From: Cupriavidus sp. UYMMa02A
Lineage (GTDB): Bacteria > Pseudomonadota > Gammaproteobacteria > Burkholderiales > Burkholderiaceae
Direction: 5' to 3'
Assembly (NCBI GenBank): GCA_001725945.1
Contig: LRMT01000098.1
Location: 1 to 58,824, forward strand
Length of the DNA stretch: 58,824 bases
The first letter of the stretch is position 1. The number at the start of each line of letters is the position of its first letter. The translations under genes were made by a program, and so were the position numbers. The notes under the pieces were generated by a model that saw only the letters and a list, made by a program, of their open reading frames with translations, was not told where the DNA came from and did not search any database. Shown here piece by piece: positions 9,391 through 20,701 of this stretch.

Positions 9391-11506
9391 CCCTGAGTCG
9401 CTGGTACCGAACGCTTGCAGGCGCAGCAACCATGGCACTGGCGCTGGCGCTGGCTGCCCCGGCGGCGCTGGCACAAGGCAACCAGGTGAAGTCGGTCGAC
9501 GCCAACGTGCTGGGCGAGCAGACCCTGTTCACCATCGACCTGCAGTCGCCGCCGGCGCAGAAGCCTGTGGACTTCACGACGCAGAATCCGGCGCGCATCG
9601 CGATCGATTTCTTCGATACCGGTTTTGCCGCCGGCCGTGCCCAATATGACTACGCGGGCAAGCTGCTGCGCGCCGCCAACGTCATGCAGATCGGCGACCG
9701 CACCCGCGTGGTGCTCGACCTGACACGCACGGCGACCTACCGGACCGAGGTCCGTGGCAACCAGTTCGTGGTGCTGCTCGACAATGTCGCGCCTGCAGCC
9801 AGGACAGCCGCGCCGACCTTTGCCGCGCCTTCGGCACCGACTGCGGCGGCCGCGGGGCGAACCTCCGTGCGCAACATCGATTTCCGCCGTGGCACGGACG
9901 GCGCGGGGCGCGTGATCGTGGACCTGTCCTCGCGTGACTCGGGCATCAATATCGCGCAGCAGGGCCAGAACGTGGTGGTGGACTTCCTGGGGACCGCGTT
10001 GCCCGAGAACCTGCGCCGGCGCTTCGACGTGAGCGACTTCGGCTCGCCGGTACAGAGCATGCGTGCCACGGACGCCAACGGCAATGCCCGGCTGACGATC
10101 GAACCGCGCGGCAATTGGGAGTACAGCTCCTACCAGACCGATACGCAGTTCGTGGTGGAAGTCCGACCGATCAAGGACGATCCGGCAAAGCTGATCAGCG
10201 GCCCAGGCTACCGCGGCGAGCGCCTGTCGCTCAACTTCCAGAACATCGACATCCGCTCGCTGCTGCAGGTGTTCGCCGACTTCACGAACCTGAACATCAT
10301 CACGAGCGACACGGTGCAGGGCAACATCACGCTTCGCCTGAAGGATGTTCCGTGGGACCAGGCGCTGCAGATCGTGATGGATGCCAAGGGGCTGGCGTCG
10401 CGGCGCAACGGCAATGTGCTGTGGGTCGCCCCCAAGGCCGAGCTGGCCACCAAGGAAAAGCTCGAACTGGAGTCGCAACAGCAGATCAATGACCTCGAGC
10501 CGATTCGCAGCCAGGTGTTCCAGCTGAACTACCAGCGTGCCGAGGACGTGCGCAAGATGCTGCTGGGCGTGGCCCCCGGCGGTGCGGCGGCGCCGCGGTT
10601 CCTGCCATTGGCGGCGCTGCGGGCATTGCTTCGCGCATGCTGTCCAAGCGCGGTTCGCTGACTGCCGATGCCCGGACCAACCAGCTCTTCGTGTCGGACG
10701 TCGCCAGCAAGCTGGAGGAGGTTCAGGGTTTCCTGAACAAGATCGACATCCCCGTGCGCCAGGTGATCATCGAGGCACGCATCGTCGAAGCGACCGACAC
10801 CTTCAGCCGCAACCTGGGCGTCAAGCTCGGCTTTGCCGGCCAGTACAACAATGCCAGGGTAGGCAACACCTACAACAACGTGCTGCCCGGCGCGAACTCG
10901 GACAATGGCCCGTTCCTGAGCCTGCCAGCGGGCGCCATCAACGGCACGAACCCGGCGAACATCGCGGTCAGCATCTTCAACAGTGCGGCGACCCGCTTCC
11001 TCGCGCTCGAACTCTCGGCGCTGGAGGCGGATGGCAAGGGCAAGATCATCTCCAGCCCGCGCGTGGTGACGGCCAACAACATCAAGGCGCTGATCGAGCA
11101 GGGGACGGAACTGCCTTACCAGGCGGCCACGTCCAGCGGGGCGACCTCGGTGCAGTTCCGCAAGGCCAACCTGAAGCTCGAGGTGACGCCGCAGATCACG
11201 CCCGAAGGCAATGTGCTGCTCGACGTGGATGTGAACAAGGACAGCGTGGGCATCCAGACGACGTCGGGCTTCGCCATCGACACCAAGCACGTGCAGACCC
11301 AGGTGCTGGTGGACAACGGCGGCACGGTGGTGATCGGCGGCATCTACACGCAGACCGAAAGCAACGATGTGGACAAGGTGCCGTTCCTCGCGGATATTCC
11401 CGTGCTCGGCTACCTGTTCAAGAACAACGCCAAGGTGCGCAACCGCACCGAGCTGCTGGTGTTCCTGACGCCGCGCGTCCTGAATGACAACGTCTCGCTG
11501 AAATGA
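9387..11506 (+). CDS. pilQ: Type IV pilus secretin PilQ (one missing base)
   Basis: Outer-membrane secretin through which the pilus passes, 706 aa after repair. A Sec signal peptide ends near AAPAALAQ; two AMIN-type domains follow (VDFTTQNPARIAIDFF; VRNIDFRRGTDGAGRVIVDL), then a secretin short N-terminal domain (LSLNFQNIDIRSLLQVFADF), an N-type domain (FQLNYQRAEDVRKMLLG) and the secretin core (VIIEARIVEATDTFSRNLG ... SGFAIDTKHVQTQVLVDNGGTVVIGG). The frame breaks near 10592 in a Gly/Ala-rich linker by one missing base. Start coupled to pilP by ATGA. A strong terminator follows, so pilQ is the last gene of this unit. Confidence 0.95.
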
Positions 11507-11567
11507 CGCCCTCGCCGGGCCGAATGAGGCGTAATTGGCGCCAAAAGGGCTGGATGCAGTAGACTGC

Positions 11568-11599
11568 AAGGCCGCATCGACCGATGCGGCCTTTTTTTT
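11568..11599 (+). terminator. Rho-independent terminator after pilQ
   Basis: 10-bp stem AAGGCCGCAT / ATGCGGCCTT with loop CGACCG, followed by an eight-T run. One of the clearest terminators in the window. It separates pilMNOPQ from aroKB, so the downstream genes need their own promoter or readthrough. Confidence 0.9.
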
Positions 11600-11667
11600 G
11601 TCCGTGGCGGCCGCCCGCCCGGTGATGCCGCATCCACCACTTGCTGTCCGCGGTCCAACATAAGAAG

Positions 11668-12329
11668 ATGATGCAGTTTCCAACCGGGGAGAGCGCGCCG
11701 GAATCCGCGTTCCCGAGCGACAATCCAGTGACAGCCTTGCCGACGGCCACGGAGACCGGCCGTCCCAACCTCTTTTCGTCGGCCTGATGGGCGCGGGCAA
11801 GACCACCGTGGGCCGGACGGTCGCGCGGCGCCTGCACTATCCGTTCTTCGATTCCGACCATGAGATCGAGGCACATTGCGGGGTGCGTATCCCGGTGATC
11901 TTCGAACTCGAGGGCGAGGACGGCTTCCGCGACCGTGAGTCGGCCATGATCCGCGAGCTGACCGGACGCGGCGGCATCGTGCTGGCCACCGGCGGCGGGG
12001 CGGTGCTGCGGGCCGAGAACCGGGAACTGCTCAAGTCGCGCGGCACCGTGGTCTACCTGCGCGCGAGCCCGCACGACCTGTGGCTGCGCACCCGCCACGA
12101 CCGCAACCGCCCGCTGCTGCAGACCGAAGATCCCAAGGGCAAGCTCGAAGCGCTGTATGCCGCGCGCGATCCGCTGTATCGCGAGGTCGCCGATTTCATT
12201 ATCGAGACTGGCAGGCCCTCGGTGGCACAGCTTGCTAATATGGTGCTGATGCAGCTGGAAATGGCCGGTTTCCGCGTCGATCCAGCCGCTGCGGCGCCGG
12301 AACACCCGGCTAACGATACGCATTCATGA
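11668..12329 (+). CDS. aroK: Shikimate kinase (one missing base)
   Basis: Phosphorylates shikimate to shikimate-3-phosphate in the chorismate pathway. Walker A is [13 protein letters not shown], the substrate-binding DxD-type segment is [23 protein letters not shown] is present and the lid arginines are in [12 protein letters not shown]. The open frame appears to begin at 11787, but the N-terminus is recovered by adding one T in the run at 11773-11776 (NLF/FVGLMG), which joins it to an upstream frame starting at the tandem ATGs 11668/11671 (MMQFPTGES...). The result is 221 codons with a 35-residue N-terminal extension. Overlaps the aroB start by 4 bp. Confidence 0.93.
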
Positions 12330-13432
12330 TCACGCTACAAGTCGACCTGGGAGAGCGCAGCTATCCCATCCATATCGGTTCCGGGCTGCTCGGCAACGCC
12401 GAACTGCTGCGCCCGCACGTGCGCGGCCAGCACGCCGTCATCGTCACCAATGAAACCGTCGGTCCGCTCTACGCGGCCCGCGTTGAAGCGAACCTGAAGG
12501 CGCTGGGCAAGACCGTGCGCGTGGTCACGCTGCCCGACGGCGAAGCCTTCAAACAGTGGGAAACGCTCAACCTGATCTTCGATGCGCTGCTTTCCGCCGG
12601 CGCTGACCGCAAGACCACGCTGGTGGCACTGGGCGGCGGCGTCGTGGGCGACATGACCGGGTTCGCGGCAGCCTGCTACATGCGTGGCGTGCCGTTCGTG
12701 CAGGTGCCGACCACGCTGCTGTCGCAGGTCGATTCGTCGGTCGGCGGCAAGACCGGCATCAACCACCCGCTCGGCAAGAACATGATCGGCGCGTTCCACC
12801 AGCCCAACGCGGTCATTGCCGACATCGACACGCTGCGCACGCTGCCGCCGCGCGAGCTGGCCGCAGGCATGGCCGAAGTCATCAAGCACGGCGCGATCGC
12901 CGACGCGGAGTACTTCGCCTGGATCGAGCGCAATATCGCCGCGCTGAACAGCTGCGACCCGGACCTGATGGCACTGGCCGTGCAACGCTCATGCGAGATC
13001 AAGGCCGGTGTCGTGGCACAGGACGAGCGCGAGGGCGGGCTGCGTGCCATCCTGAACTTCGGGCACACTTTTGGCCATGCCATCGAGGCCGGCATGGGCT
13101 ACGGCGAATGGCTGCATGGCGAGGCGGTGGGCTGCGGCATGGTGATGGCGGCCGACCTGTCGCACCGCCTGGGCTTCATTGACACCGAGACGCGTGCGCG
13201 CATCCGCGAACTGACCCGCGCGGCCATGCTGCCCGTGGTTGCGCCGGAACTGGGCGCCGATCGCTACATCGAACTGATGAAGGTGGACAAGAAGGCCGAA
13301 GCCGGCAGCATCAAGTTCATCCTCCTGAAGAAGCTTGGCGAAGCGTTCATCACCACGGTTCCCGATACCGACCTGCGCGCAACGCTGGCGCAGGCAGTCT
13401 TGAAACCTCCCACCGAGGCCCCGGTCGCGTAA
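12326..13432 (+). CDS. aroB: 3-dehydroquinate synthase
   Basis: 368 aa, intact. NAD- and metal-dependent enzyme of the shikimate pathway converting DAHP to 3-dehydroquinate. The glycine-rich NAD segment is [42 protein letters not shown] is the substrate/metal region; the metal histidines lie in [11 protein letters not shown] and WLHGEAVG. Overlaps aroK by ATGA. Followed after 47 bp by dgt. The aroK-aroB-dgt order is conserved in Burkholderiales. Confidence 0.97.
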   Translation: MITLQVDLGERSYPIHIGSGLLGNAELLRPHVRGQHAVIVTNETVGPLYAARVEANLKALGKTVRVVTLPDGEAFKQWETLNLIFDALLSAGADRKTTLVALGGGVVGDMTGFAAACYMRGVPFVQVPTTLLSQVDSSVGGKTGINHPLGKNMIGAFHQPNAVIADIDTLRTLPPRELAAGMAEVIKHGAIADAEYFAWIERNIAALNSCDPDLMALAVQRSCEIKAGVVAQDEREGGLRAILNFGHTFGHAIEAGMGYGEWLHGEAVGCGMVMAADLSHRLGFIDTETRARIRELTRAAMLPVVAPELGADRYIELMKVDKKAEAGSIKFILLKKLGEAFITTVPDTDLRATLAQAVLKPPTEAPVA

Positions 13433-13479
13433 ACGATCGGTTATGCCTCGCAACCCTGACCCAGCCCACGGATTGCCGC

Positions 13480-14615
13480 ATGACCGACCTTGAAAGCCAT
13501 CTCGCTCCCTACGCCGCCCGCTCCGCGCAAACGCGCGGGCGCGTCCATGCCGAGTCCGCGTCGTCGTCGCGCACGGAGTTCCAGCGCGACCGCGACCGCG
13601 TCATCCACAGTACGGCCTTCCGGCGGCTGGAGTACAAGACCCAGGTCTTCGTCAACCATGAAGGCGACCTGTTCCGCACACGCCTGACCCACAGCCTGGA
13701 AGTCGCGCAGATCGCCCGTTCGATCGCGCGCAACCTGCGCCTGAACGAGGACTTGGTCGAAGCGATTTCGCTCGCGCACGACCTGGGCCACACCCCGTTC
13801 GGCCATGCCGGCCAGGACGCGCTCAATGCCTGCATGAAGAATCATGGCGGCTTCGAGCACAACCTGCAGAGCCTGCTGGTGGTGGACGAGCTGGAAGAGC
13901 GCTATGGCGGCTTCAATGGCCTGAACCTGACGTTTGAACGCGCGAGGGCATCCTCAAGCATTGTTCGCGCGTCAACGCCGCGGCGCTCGGTGAACTGGGC
14001 CGGCGTTTCCTGGAGGGCTCCCAGCCGTCGCTGGAAGCCCAACTGGCCAACCTGGCCGATGAGATCGCGTACAACAATCACGATATCGACGATGGCCTGC
14101 GCTCCGGCCTGCTGACGCTCGAGCAGCTCGACGAAGTGCCGATGTGGGCGCGCCACCGGGCCGAGGTGGCCGACGCGTTCCCGGGCATCAATGGCCGGCG
14201 CGCCATCAACGAAACCGTGCGGCGCATGATCAATACGCTGATCGTCGACCTGATCGAGACGACCGGCCGCAATATCGCCGCCGCGAACCCGCGCTCCATC
14301 GAGGCGGTGCGCTCGGCAGGGCCGCTGATTGGCTTCAGCCCGCAGATCCACGAAGAAGCAGCCGCGCTCAAGCGCTTCCTGTTCCGGCACCTGTACCGGC
14401 ACTACCTGGTCATGCGCATGTCGTCCAAGGCCCAGCGCATTGTCTCGGACCTGTTCAGCGCCTTCATGTCGGATTCGCGCCTGCTGCCGCCGCAGTACCA
14501 GGCGGCGCATGGCGGGGACCAGTCCCGGCTGATTGCCAACTACATTGCCGGCATGACCGACCGCTACGCAATTCGCGAGCACCGGCGCATCTTCGCGGTC
14601 AGCGAAGGCAACTAA
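13480..14615 (+). CDS. dgt: Deoxyguanosinetriphosphate triphosphohydrolase-like HD protein (one missing base)
   Basis: HD-domain dNTP triphosphohydrolase, 378 aa after repair. The metal-binding residues are visible: H in [16 protein letters not shown] and HD in [17 protein letters not shown]; the N-terminal [11 protein letters not shown] and the C-terminal [11 protein letters not shown] also match. One A is missing near 13938 ([15 protein letters not shown]); downstream the correct frame runs through [33 protein letters not shown] to the stop at 14613-14615. The family hydrolyses dNTPs to deoxynucleosides and triphosphate; the nucleotide preference cannot be told from sequence. Confidence 0.92.
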
Positions 14616-14716
14616 TCTGGCGAGTCGGAGCGGGCGCCGGACGGTGTCCGCAGAAAGTGGGGACGGATCAGGCTATCATTCGGGGCAAACCGGACCTGAG
14701 CCCTGCGCTTTCCCCA

Positions 14717-15440
14717 ATGGCACGACTTCCCCGTTTTCCCCGGCCGGGCTCCCGGCCCTGGTGTTGCAGCGCGGCAACAACCGGCAGCCCGTCTTCCTGG
14801 CGCCGGACGACTACCTGCACTACCTGGACAGCCTGCGCATGGCCGCGCGCGAGCATGACCTCGCCATCCACGCCTATGGCCTGCGGCCGAACCATATCCA
14901 CCTCGTGGCCACGCCGCGCGGGCCGGATTCACTCAGCCTGACCATGCAGGCGATCGGGCGCCGCTATGCGCGCTACTTCAATCGCACGGCGGGGCGCACG
15001 GGCACGCTCTGGGAAGGTCGCTTCCGTTCCGCCGTATTCGATCCCGCAGAATGGATGTTGCCGGCGATGCTGTACGTCGAAGGCAATGCCGTGCGCGCGG
15101 GAGAAACCGTGACGCCGGAGGCCGACCGCTGGAGCAGCTATCGCCACCATGTCGGCATCGAGGCCAGCGCACTGGTGAGCGATCACTCTGCGTATTGGGA
15201 GCTCGGCAATACGCCATTCGAGCGCCAGTCGAACTACCAGTCGCTGAGCAATGAAGGCCTGTCGGGCAGGACGCTGGCCGTGTTGCGCAAGCATGCGCAC
15301 AGCGGGTGCCGCTTGGCGGCGACGGATTCCTGGCGCAACTCGAGCGGCAAGGTACGCGGCGCGTCCAGCCGTTGCCAAAGGGCCGGCCCAAGCGCGAACC
15401 GCAGGCGGAGTCACCCGAAGCGCCAGTGCCGGCGGCGTAA
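14717..15440 (+). CDS. REP-associated tyrosine transposase (Y1/IS200-like), two missing bases
   Basis: Single-domain HUH transposase of the TnpA-REP type, 241 aa after repair. The start MARLPRF at 14717 rejoins the main frame (AGLPALVLQRGNNRQPVF) after adding one C near 14741. The HUH motif is in RPNHIHLVATP, and the probable nucleophile tyrosine is in IGRRYARYFNRTAGRTGTLWEGRF, a family signature. A second missing base near 15308 leads into the tail FLAQLERQ...PVPAA, ending at 15440. Such proteins are usually single-copy, domesticated, and tied to repeated palindromes rather than classic insertion sequences. It lies between dgt and gltB, and repeats follow immediately. Confidence 0.85.
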
Positions 15441-15788
15441 TCGGGGAATTTGTTTCTGAAGCATCACGCAGGTCTTGTGCCGCCGGAATTTAATGTGTCC
15501 CCATTTAACCTAAAATCCAGATCTCTTTGATGTTAAATGTGTTCTGACCCCATTTAAAAACTTTGCAGGCTTCATGGGATTCTCATATAGTTGCTCCACC
15601 CACAGTCATTGTGCGGCGCGTCACGCTCGTGTACGCCGCTTCGGTCCCCCGTAGTTTTCCTGTCAGCAGATGATGAGCCGGTCCAAACCGGCCCAGCCGG
15701 TGCAAATTTGTGTCCGGCGCGCGCAGGCAGCAGTACGGTCCCGTTCGGTTTGCCGGCACTCCGCGCAGCCTTCACCGGAATTCAGCCC
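15441..15788 (+). promoter_or_regulatory. gltB upstream region with candidate promoter
   Basis: 348 bp without a gene. Besides the palindromic repeats it holds TTGCAG (15563-15568), a 17-bp spacer and TATAGT (15586-15591), a good sigma-70 match, about 200 bp ahead of gltB. The long leader between this promoter and the GTG start could carry regulation, but I see no recognisable riboswitch. Confidence 0.45.
15493..15557. repeat. Pair of related palindromic repeats downstream of the REP transposase
   Basis: Two copies of CCCCATTTAA at 15499-15508 and 15548-15557, each preceded by an AATGTG-type element (15492-15497 and 15536-15541). The second copy forms an inverted repeat TTAAATG (15533-15539) / CATTTAA (15551-15557); the first is an imperfect version. 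Their position next to a TnpA-REP gene makes them candidate REP-like targets. Confidence 0.5.
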
Positions 15789-18700
15789 GTGGACCAATCG
15801 CAAAACCATCCGGCCCAGGAACTGGCCCAGGCGCAGACCAGCGCAACTTCGACCGCCATTGCCCTGCGTCCGCAGGCGCAAGGCCTTTACGACCCGACTA
15901 ATGAGCACGATGCCTGCGGCGTCGGCATGGTCGCGCATATCAAGGGCAAGAAGTCGCACGAGATCGTGTCGCAGGGCCTGAAGATCCTCGAGAACCTGGA
16001 CCACCGCGGCGCCGTCGGTGCTGACGCGCTGATGGGCGACGGCGCCGGCATCCTGATCCAGATCCCCGACCAGTTCTACCGCGAAGAAATGGCCGCGCAG
16101 GGCGTGAGCCTGCCGCCCGCCGGCGAATACGGCGTGGGCATGATCTTCCTGCCGAAGGAACACGCCTCGCGCTGGCCTGCGAACAGGAGCTGGAGCGCAC
16201 GGTCCGCCTCGAAGGCCAGGTCGTGCTGGGCTGGCGCGACGTGCCGGTCGACGCCAAGATGCCGATGTCCCCGACGGTGCGCAAGACCGAGCCGGTGATC
16301 CGCCAGATCTTCATCGGTCGCGCGCGCGACATCATGACCACGGACGCGCTGGAACGTAAGCTCTACGTGATCCGCAAGACCGCCAGCCACGCCATCCAGG
16401 CGCTCAAGCTCAAGCACGGCAAGGAATACTTCGTGCCGTCGATGTCGGCCCGTACCGTCGTGTACAAGGGCCTGCTGCTGGCCAACCAGGTCGGCGAGTA
16501 CTACCTGGACCTGCAGGACCAGCGCGCCGTGTCGGCCCTGGCCCTGGTGCACCAGCGCTTCTCGACCAACACCTTCCCGGCCTGGGAACTGGCCCACCCG
16601 TACCGCATGGCGCCCACAACGGCGAAATCAACACGGTCAAGGGCAACGTCAACTGGATCACGCCCGTACCGGCGCGATCTCTTCGCCGGTGCTCGGCGAC
16701 GACCTGCCCAAGCTGTGGCCGCTGATCTACCCGGGCCAGTCCGATACGGCATCGTTCGACAACTGCCTCGAACTGCTGACGATGGCCGGCTACCCGCTCG
16801 TCCACGCGATGATGATGATGATCCCGGAAGCCTGGGAACAGCACACGCTGATGGACGACAACCGCCGCGCGTTCTACGAGTACCACGCCGCCATGATGGA
16901 GCCGTGGGACGGCCCGGCCGCGATCTGCTTCACCGATGGCCGCCAGATCGGTGCCACGCTGGACCGTAACGGCCTGCGTCCGGCCCGCTTCTATGTGACC
17001 GAGGACGACATCGTCGTGCTGGCTTCGGAAGCCGGCGTGCTGCCGTTCCCCGAGTCGCGCATCGTCGAAAAGTGGCGCCTGCAGCCGGGCAAGATGTTCC
17101 TGATCGACATGGAGCAGGGCCGCATCATCGACGACAAGGAACTCAAGGACAACCTGGCCAACGCCAAGCCGTACAAGAGCTGGATCGACGCCGTGCGCAT
17201 CAAGCTCGACGAGATCGATGCCAAGCCGGAAGACGTCGCCGCCGAGAAGAAGCCCGTGGCCAAGCTGCTGGATCGCCAGCAGTCGTTCGGCTACACGCAG
17301 GAAGACGTCAAGTTCCTGATGGCGCCGATGGCGCTGTCGGGCGAGGAAGCCACCGGCTCAATGGGCAATGACTCGCCGCTGGCCGTGCTGTCGTCCAAGA
17401 ACAAGACGCTGTACCACTACTTCAGGCAGCTGTTCGCCCAGGTCACCAACCCGCCGATCGACCCGATCCGCGAGAACATGGTGATGTCGCTGGTGTCGTT
17501 CATCGGCCCGAAGCCGAACCTGCTCGAGCTGAACAACATCAACCCGCCGATGCGCCTCGAAGTGTCCCAGCCCGTGCTGGACTTCAAGGACATCGCGAAG
17601 ATCCGCAACATCGAGCACTACACCGGCGGCAAGTTCCGTTCGTACGACTGAACATCTGCTACCCCACCGCCTGGGGCAAGGAAGGCATCGAAGCGCGCCT
17701 GGCCTCGCTGTGCGCCGAAGCCGTGGATGCGGTGCGTTCGGGCTACAACATCCTGATCGTGACCGACCGCCGCGTGGATACCGAGCAGGTCGCGATTCCC
17801 GCACTGCTGGCCACGTCCGCGATTCACCACCACCTGGTGGAGAAGGGCCTGCGCACGTCCACCGGCCTGGTGGTCGAGACCGGCACCGCGCGTGAAGTGC
17901 ATCACTTCGCGCTGCTGGCCGGCTACGGCGCTGAAGCCGTACATCCGTACCTGGCGATGGAAACCCTGGCCGACATGGCCAGCGGCCTGTCGGGCGATCT
18001 GTCGCCTGAGAAGGCTGTCAAGAACTTCGTCAAGGCGATCGGCAAGGGCCTGTTCAAGGTGATGTCCAAGATGGGCATCTCCACGTACATGTCGTACACC
18101 GGCGCGCAGATTTTCGAAGCCATCGGCCTGTCGCGCGAGCTGGTCCAGAAGTACTTCCACGGCACGCCGTCGAACGTCGAGGGCATCGGCATCTTCGAGG
18201 TGGCCGAGGAAGCGCTGCGCCTGCACAAGGACGCCTTCGGCAACAACCCGGTGCTCGACAGCATGCTCGACACCGGCGGCGAGTACGCGTTCCGTATCCG
18301 CGGCGAAGAGCATATGTGGACGCCGGACTCGATCGCCAAGCTGCAGCACTCGGTGCGTGCCGAGGACGCCAAGGGTTCGTACCAGACGTACAAGGAATAC
18401 GCCAACATCATCAACGACCAGAGCAAGCGCCACATGACGCTGCGCGGTCTGTTCGAGTTCAAGGTCGATCCGGCCAAGGCGATTCCGCTGGAAGAAGTCG
18501 AGCCGGCCAAGGACATCGTGCGTCGCTTCGCGACGGGCGCCATGTCGCTCGGCTCGATCTCGACCGAGGCCCATGCCACGCTGGCGGTGGCGATGAACCG
18601 CATCGGCGGCAAGTCGAACACCGGCGAAGGCGGCGAGGACGAGAAGCGCTACCGCAATGAACTGCGCGGCATTCCCATCAAGCAGGGCGACAGCCTGAAG

Positions 18701-20580
18701 AGCCTGCTCGGCGACGTGATCGAAGCCGACCTGCCGCTCAAGGATGGCGACTCGCTGCGCTCGAAGATCAAGCAGGTGGCATCGGGCCGTTTCGGCGTGA
18801 CCGCCGAGTACCTGGCGTCCGCCGACCAGATCCAGATCAAGATGGCGCAGGGCGCCAAGCCCGGTGAAGGCGGCCAGCTGCCGGGCCACAAGGTGTCGGA
18901 CTACATCGGCAAGCTGCGTTACTCGGTGCCGGGCGTGGGCCTGATCTCGCCGCCGCCGCACCACGACATCTACTCGATCGAGGATCTGGCACAGCTGATC
19001 CACGACCTGAAGAACGTCAACCCGACGTCGGATATCTCGGTCAAGCTGGTGTCCGAAGTGGGCGTCGGCACCGTGGCAGCCGGTGTGTCCAAGGCCAAGG
19101 CCGATCACGTCGTGATCGCCGGCCACGATGGCGGCACCGGTGCTTCGCCGTGGTCGTCGATCAAGCACGCCGCTCGCCGTGGGAACTGGGCCTGGCCGAG
19201 ACGCAGCAGACGCTGCTGCTCAACGGCCTGCGCAACCGCATCCGCGTGCAGGCCGACGGCCAGATGAAGACCGGCCGTGACGTCGTGATCGGCGCGCTGC
19301 TCGCGCGCGACGAGTTCGGCTTCGCCACGGCGCCGCTGGTTGCCGAAGGTGCATCATGATGCGCAGTGCCACCTGAACACCTGCCCGGTGGGCGTGGCCA
19401 CGCAGGATCCGCAGCTGCGCAAGAAGTTCCAGGGCAAGCCGGAACACGTGGTGAACTTCTTCTTCTCGTCGCTGAAGAGGCCCGCGAGATCATGGCCCAG
19501 CTGGCATCCGTACCTTCGACGAACTGATCGGCCGCGCGACCTGCTCGACACGAAGGCCGGCATCGAACACTGGAAGGCACGCGGCCTCGACTTCAGCCGC
19601 ATCTTCCATCAGGTGTCATTGCCGGCGAACACGCCGCTGTTCCACACCGACGTGCAGGACCACGGCCTGTCGGCAGAAGCCGGCAAGGCGCTGGACCATG
19701 TGCTGATCGCCAAGGCCCGTCCGGCGATCGAGAAGGGCGAGCGCGTCTCGTTTATCCAGCCGGTCAAGAACGTGAACCGCACGGTCGGCGCGATGCTGTC
19801 GGGCGTGGTGGCCAAGCAGTACGGCCACGAAGGCCTGCCGGACGACACCATCCATATCCAGCTGCAAGGCACGGCCGGCCAGTCGTTCGGCGCGTTCCTG
19901 GCGCACGGCATCACGCTGGACCTGGTTGGCGACGGTAACGACTATGTCGGCAAGGGCCTGTCGGGCGCCGCGTGATCGTGCGTGCCCCCCACGAGTTCCG
20001 CGGCGATCCGACCCGCAACATAATCGTTGGCAACACCGTGCTGTACGGTGCGATTGCCGGTGAAGCGTTCTTCAACGGCGTGGCCGGCGAGCGTTTCGCG
20101 GTACGTAACTCCGGCGCGGTGGCCGTGGTGGAAGGCACCGGCGACCACGGTTGCGAGTACATGACCGGCGGTACCGTGGTGGTGCTGGGCGGCACCGGCC
20201 GCAACTTCGCGGCTGGCATGTCGGGCGGCGTGGCCTACGTCTACGACGAGGACGGCCTGTTCGACAAGCGCTGCAACACCTCGATGGTCGCGCTGGAAGC
20301 GGTGCTTGCCGCAGCCGACCAGGAGAAGGGCCAGAGCCCGGCTTCCTGGCACAAGGTCGATGGCAAGCGCCAGCTCGACGAAGTCGTGCTGCGCAACCTG
20401 ATCGAGCAGCATTTCCGCTACACCGGTTCCGAGCGCGCCAAGGCGCTGCTGGCGGACTGGACCACGGCGCGCCGCAAGTTCGTCAAGGTCTTCCCGACCG
20501 AGTACAAGCGCGCGCTGGGCGAGATGTACGCGAAGGAACAGGCTGCCCGCGACAGCGACCGCGAAGCCATCGCCGCCTGA
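15789..20580 (+). CDS. gltB: Glutamate synthase large subunit (eleven missing bases)
   Basis: NADPH-GOGAT alpha subunit; converts glutamine and 2-oxoglutarate to two glutamates together with GltD. A short propeptide precedes the amidotransferase nucleophile Cys in [14 protein letters not shown]. The FMN/synthase domain has [13 protein letters not shown] and [12 protein letters not shown], the 3Fe-4S cysteines are in the restored [15 protein letters not shown], and the C-terminal beta-helix has [18 protein letters not shown]. Single bases are missing near 16172, 16610, 16660, 17647, 19172, 19350, 19364, 19473, 19504, 19538 and 19966. Adding eleven gives 4803 bases, exactly 1601 codons, which supports the reconstruction. 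GTG 15789 was chosen because it opens the frame close to the propeptide; no nearer ATG exists. Confidence 0.94.
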
Positions 20581-20701
20581 TCCGCGGCACCACGAGACAG
20601 GGGCCGCAGCCAGCGCAACACCGGCGGCGGTCCCGACAAGATACTGACCTCACAGCAAGGCCGGCCACGCCGGTCTTGCCCAGCAAGACCAAGGACGCAA
20701 C

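Noticed and set aside
17618..19168. Long minus-strand open frame (516 codons) inside gltB
   Set aside because: Shadow of the GOGAT coding strand; composition typical of antisense frames in GC-rich genes.
15789..20580. Programmed ribosomal frameshifting as explanation for the broken genes
   Set aside because: Shifts occur at many unrelated sites without slippery heptamers or a fixed context, up to eleven in one gene, and in families where frameshifting is unknown.
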